From Acidobacteriaceae bacterium (GTDB taxonomy: Bacteria; Acidobacteriota; Terriglobia; Terriglobales; SbA1), in assembly GCA_003156615.1 (NCBI GenBank), contig PMHI01000178.1, forward strand, positions 15,115-21,323: 6,209 nt of DNA, given 5' to 3'. Positions 6,207 through 6,209 of this stretch are shown piece after piece. The notes below the pieces were generated by a model that had not been told where the DNA came from, ran no database searches, and saw only the letters and a program-made list of their open reading frames with translations. Positions within the stretch are counted from its first letter, which is position 1, and each line of letters begins with the position of its first letter. The translations under genes were made by a program, and so were the position numbers.

Positions 6207-6209
6207 CTA

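Larger units (their letters stand above)
4418..6209 (+). mobile_element. IS66-like element with DruA-family gene (left part; right end outside window)
   Basis: Three plus-strand genes form one unit: IS66-type tnpA, IS66-type tnpB and a DUF4338/DruA-family gene. The left boundary is inferred, not seen: IS5 homology on the minus strand stops at 4417 and the tnpA leader begins soon after, so the end lies between about 4418 and 4470. The right terminal inverted repeat and any target duplication are not visible, because the window closes three bases after the druA stop. A normal IS66 element would carry tnpC, encoding the DDE transposase, in third place; none is seen here. The compact layout with an ATGA overlap and a hairpin-masked ribosome binding site is typical of insertion sequences. 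Confidence 0.6.

Overview
The window looks like accessory DNA from a mobile element (a plasmid or integrative conjugative element) in a bacterium of moderately high GC. The left part is the C-terminal helicase half of a MobF-type conjugative relaxase, which runs in from outside the window. The host phylum cannot be fixed from the sequence. The relaxase style and codon use would suit an acidobacterium or a proteobacterium, but that is a guess.

Layout, left to right: (1) 1-1767, 3' part of a TrwC/TraI-like relaxase-helicase gene, plus strand. (2) 1768-2004, a 237-base spacer holding a possible 32-codon leader ORF that has a good Shine-Dalgarno site and ends in an ATGA overlap with the next gene. 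(3) 2005-4153, two overlapping plus-strand genes of visibly lower GC. The first encodes a 197-residue protein I do not recognise. The second encodes a protein of about 530 residues whose N-terminus carries a PD-(D/E)XK (Mrr-like) nuclease signature. They look like a co-translated cargo or defence cassette. (4) 4188-4417, minus-strand debris: the 3' end of an unrecognised gene joined out of frame to a 17-codon scrap of an IS5-family transposase. (5) About 4418 to beyond the right edge, an IS66-like mobile unit: tnpA and tnpB accessory genes coupled by ATGA, followed by a DUF4338/DruA-family gene where an IS66 element would normally carry the DDE transposase tnpC. The right end of this unit is not in the window.

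Two things deserve most attention. One is the IS66 TnpA/TnpB + DruA arrangement, which suggests that the DruA-family protein is the core enzyme, or an essential partner, of a mobile element rather than part of a Druantia defence operon. In support, the tnpA ribosome binding site sits in the bulge of a strong predicted hairpin, which would restrain expression as is common for transposition genes. The other is the two-gene PD-(D/E)XK cassette next to the relaxase gene, a candidate for an undescribed defence or element-competition system. No tRNA, rRNA, CRISPR array or convincing terminator was seen.
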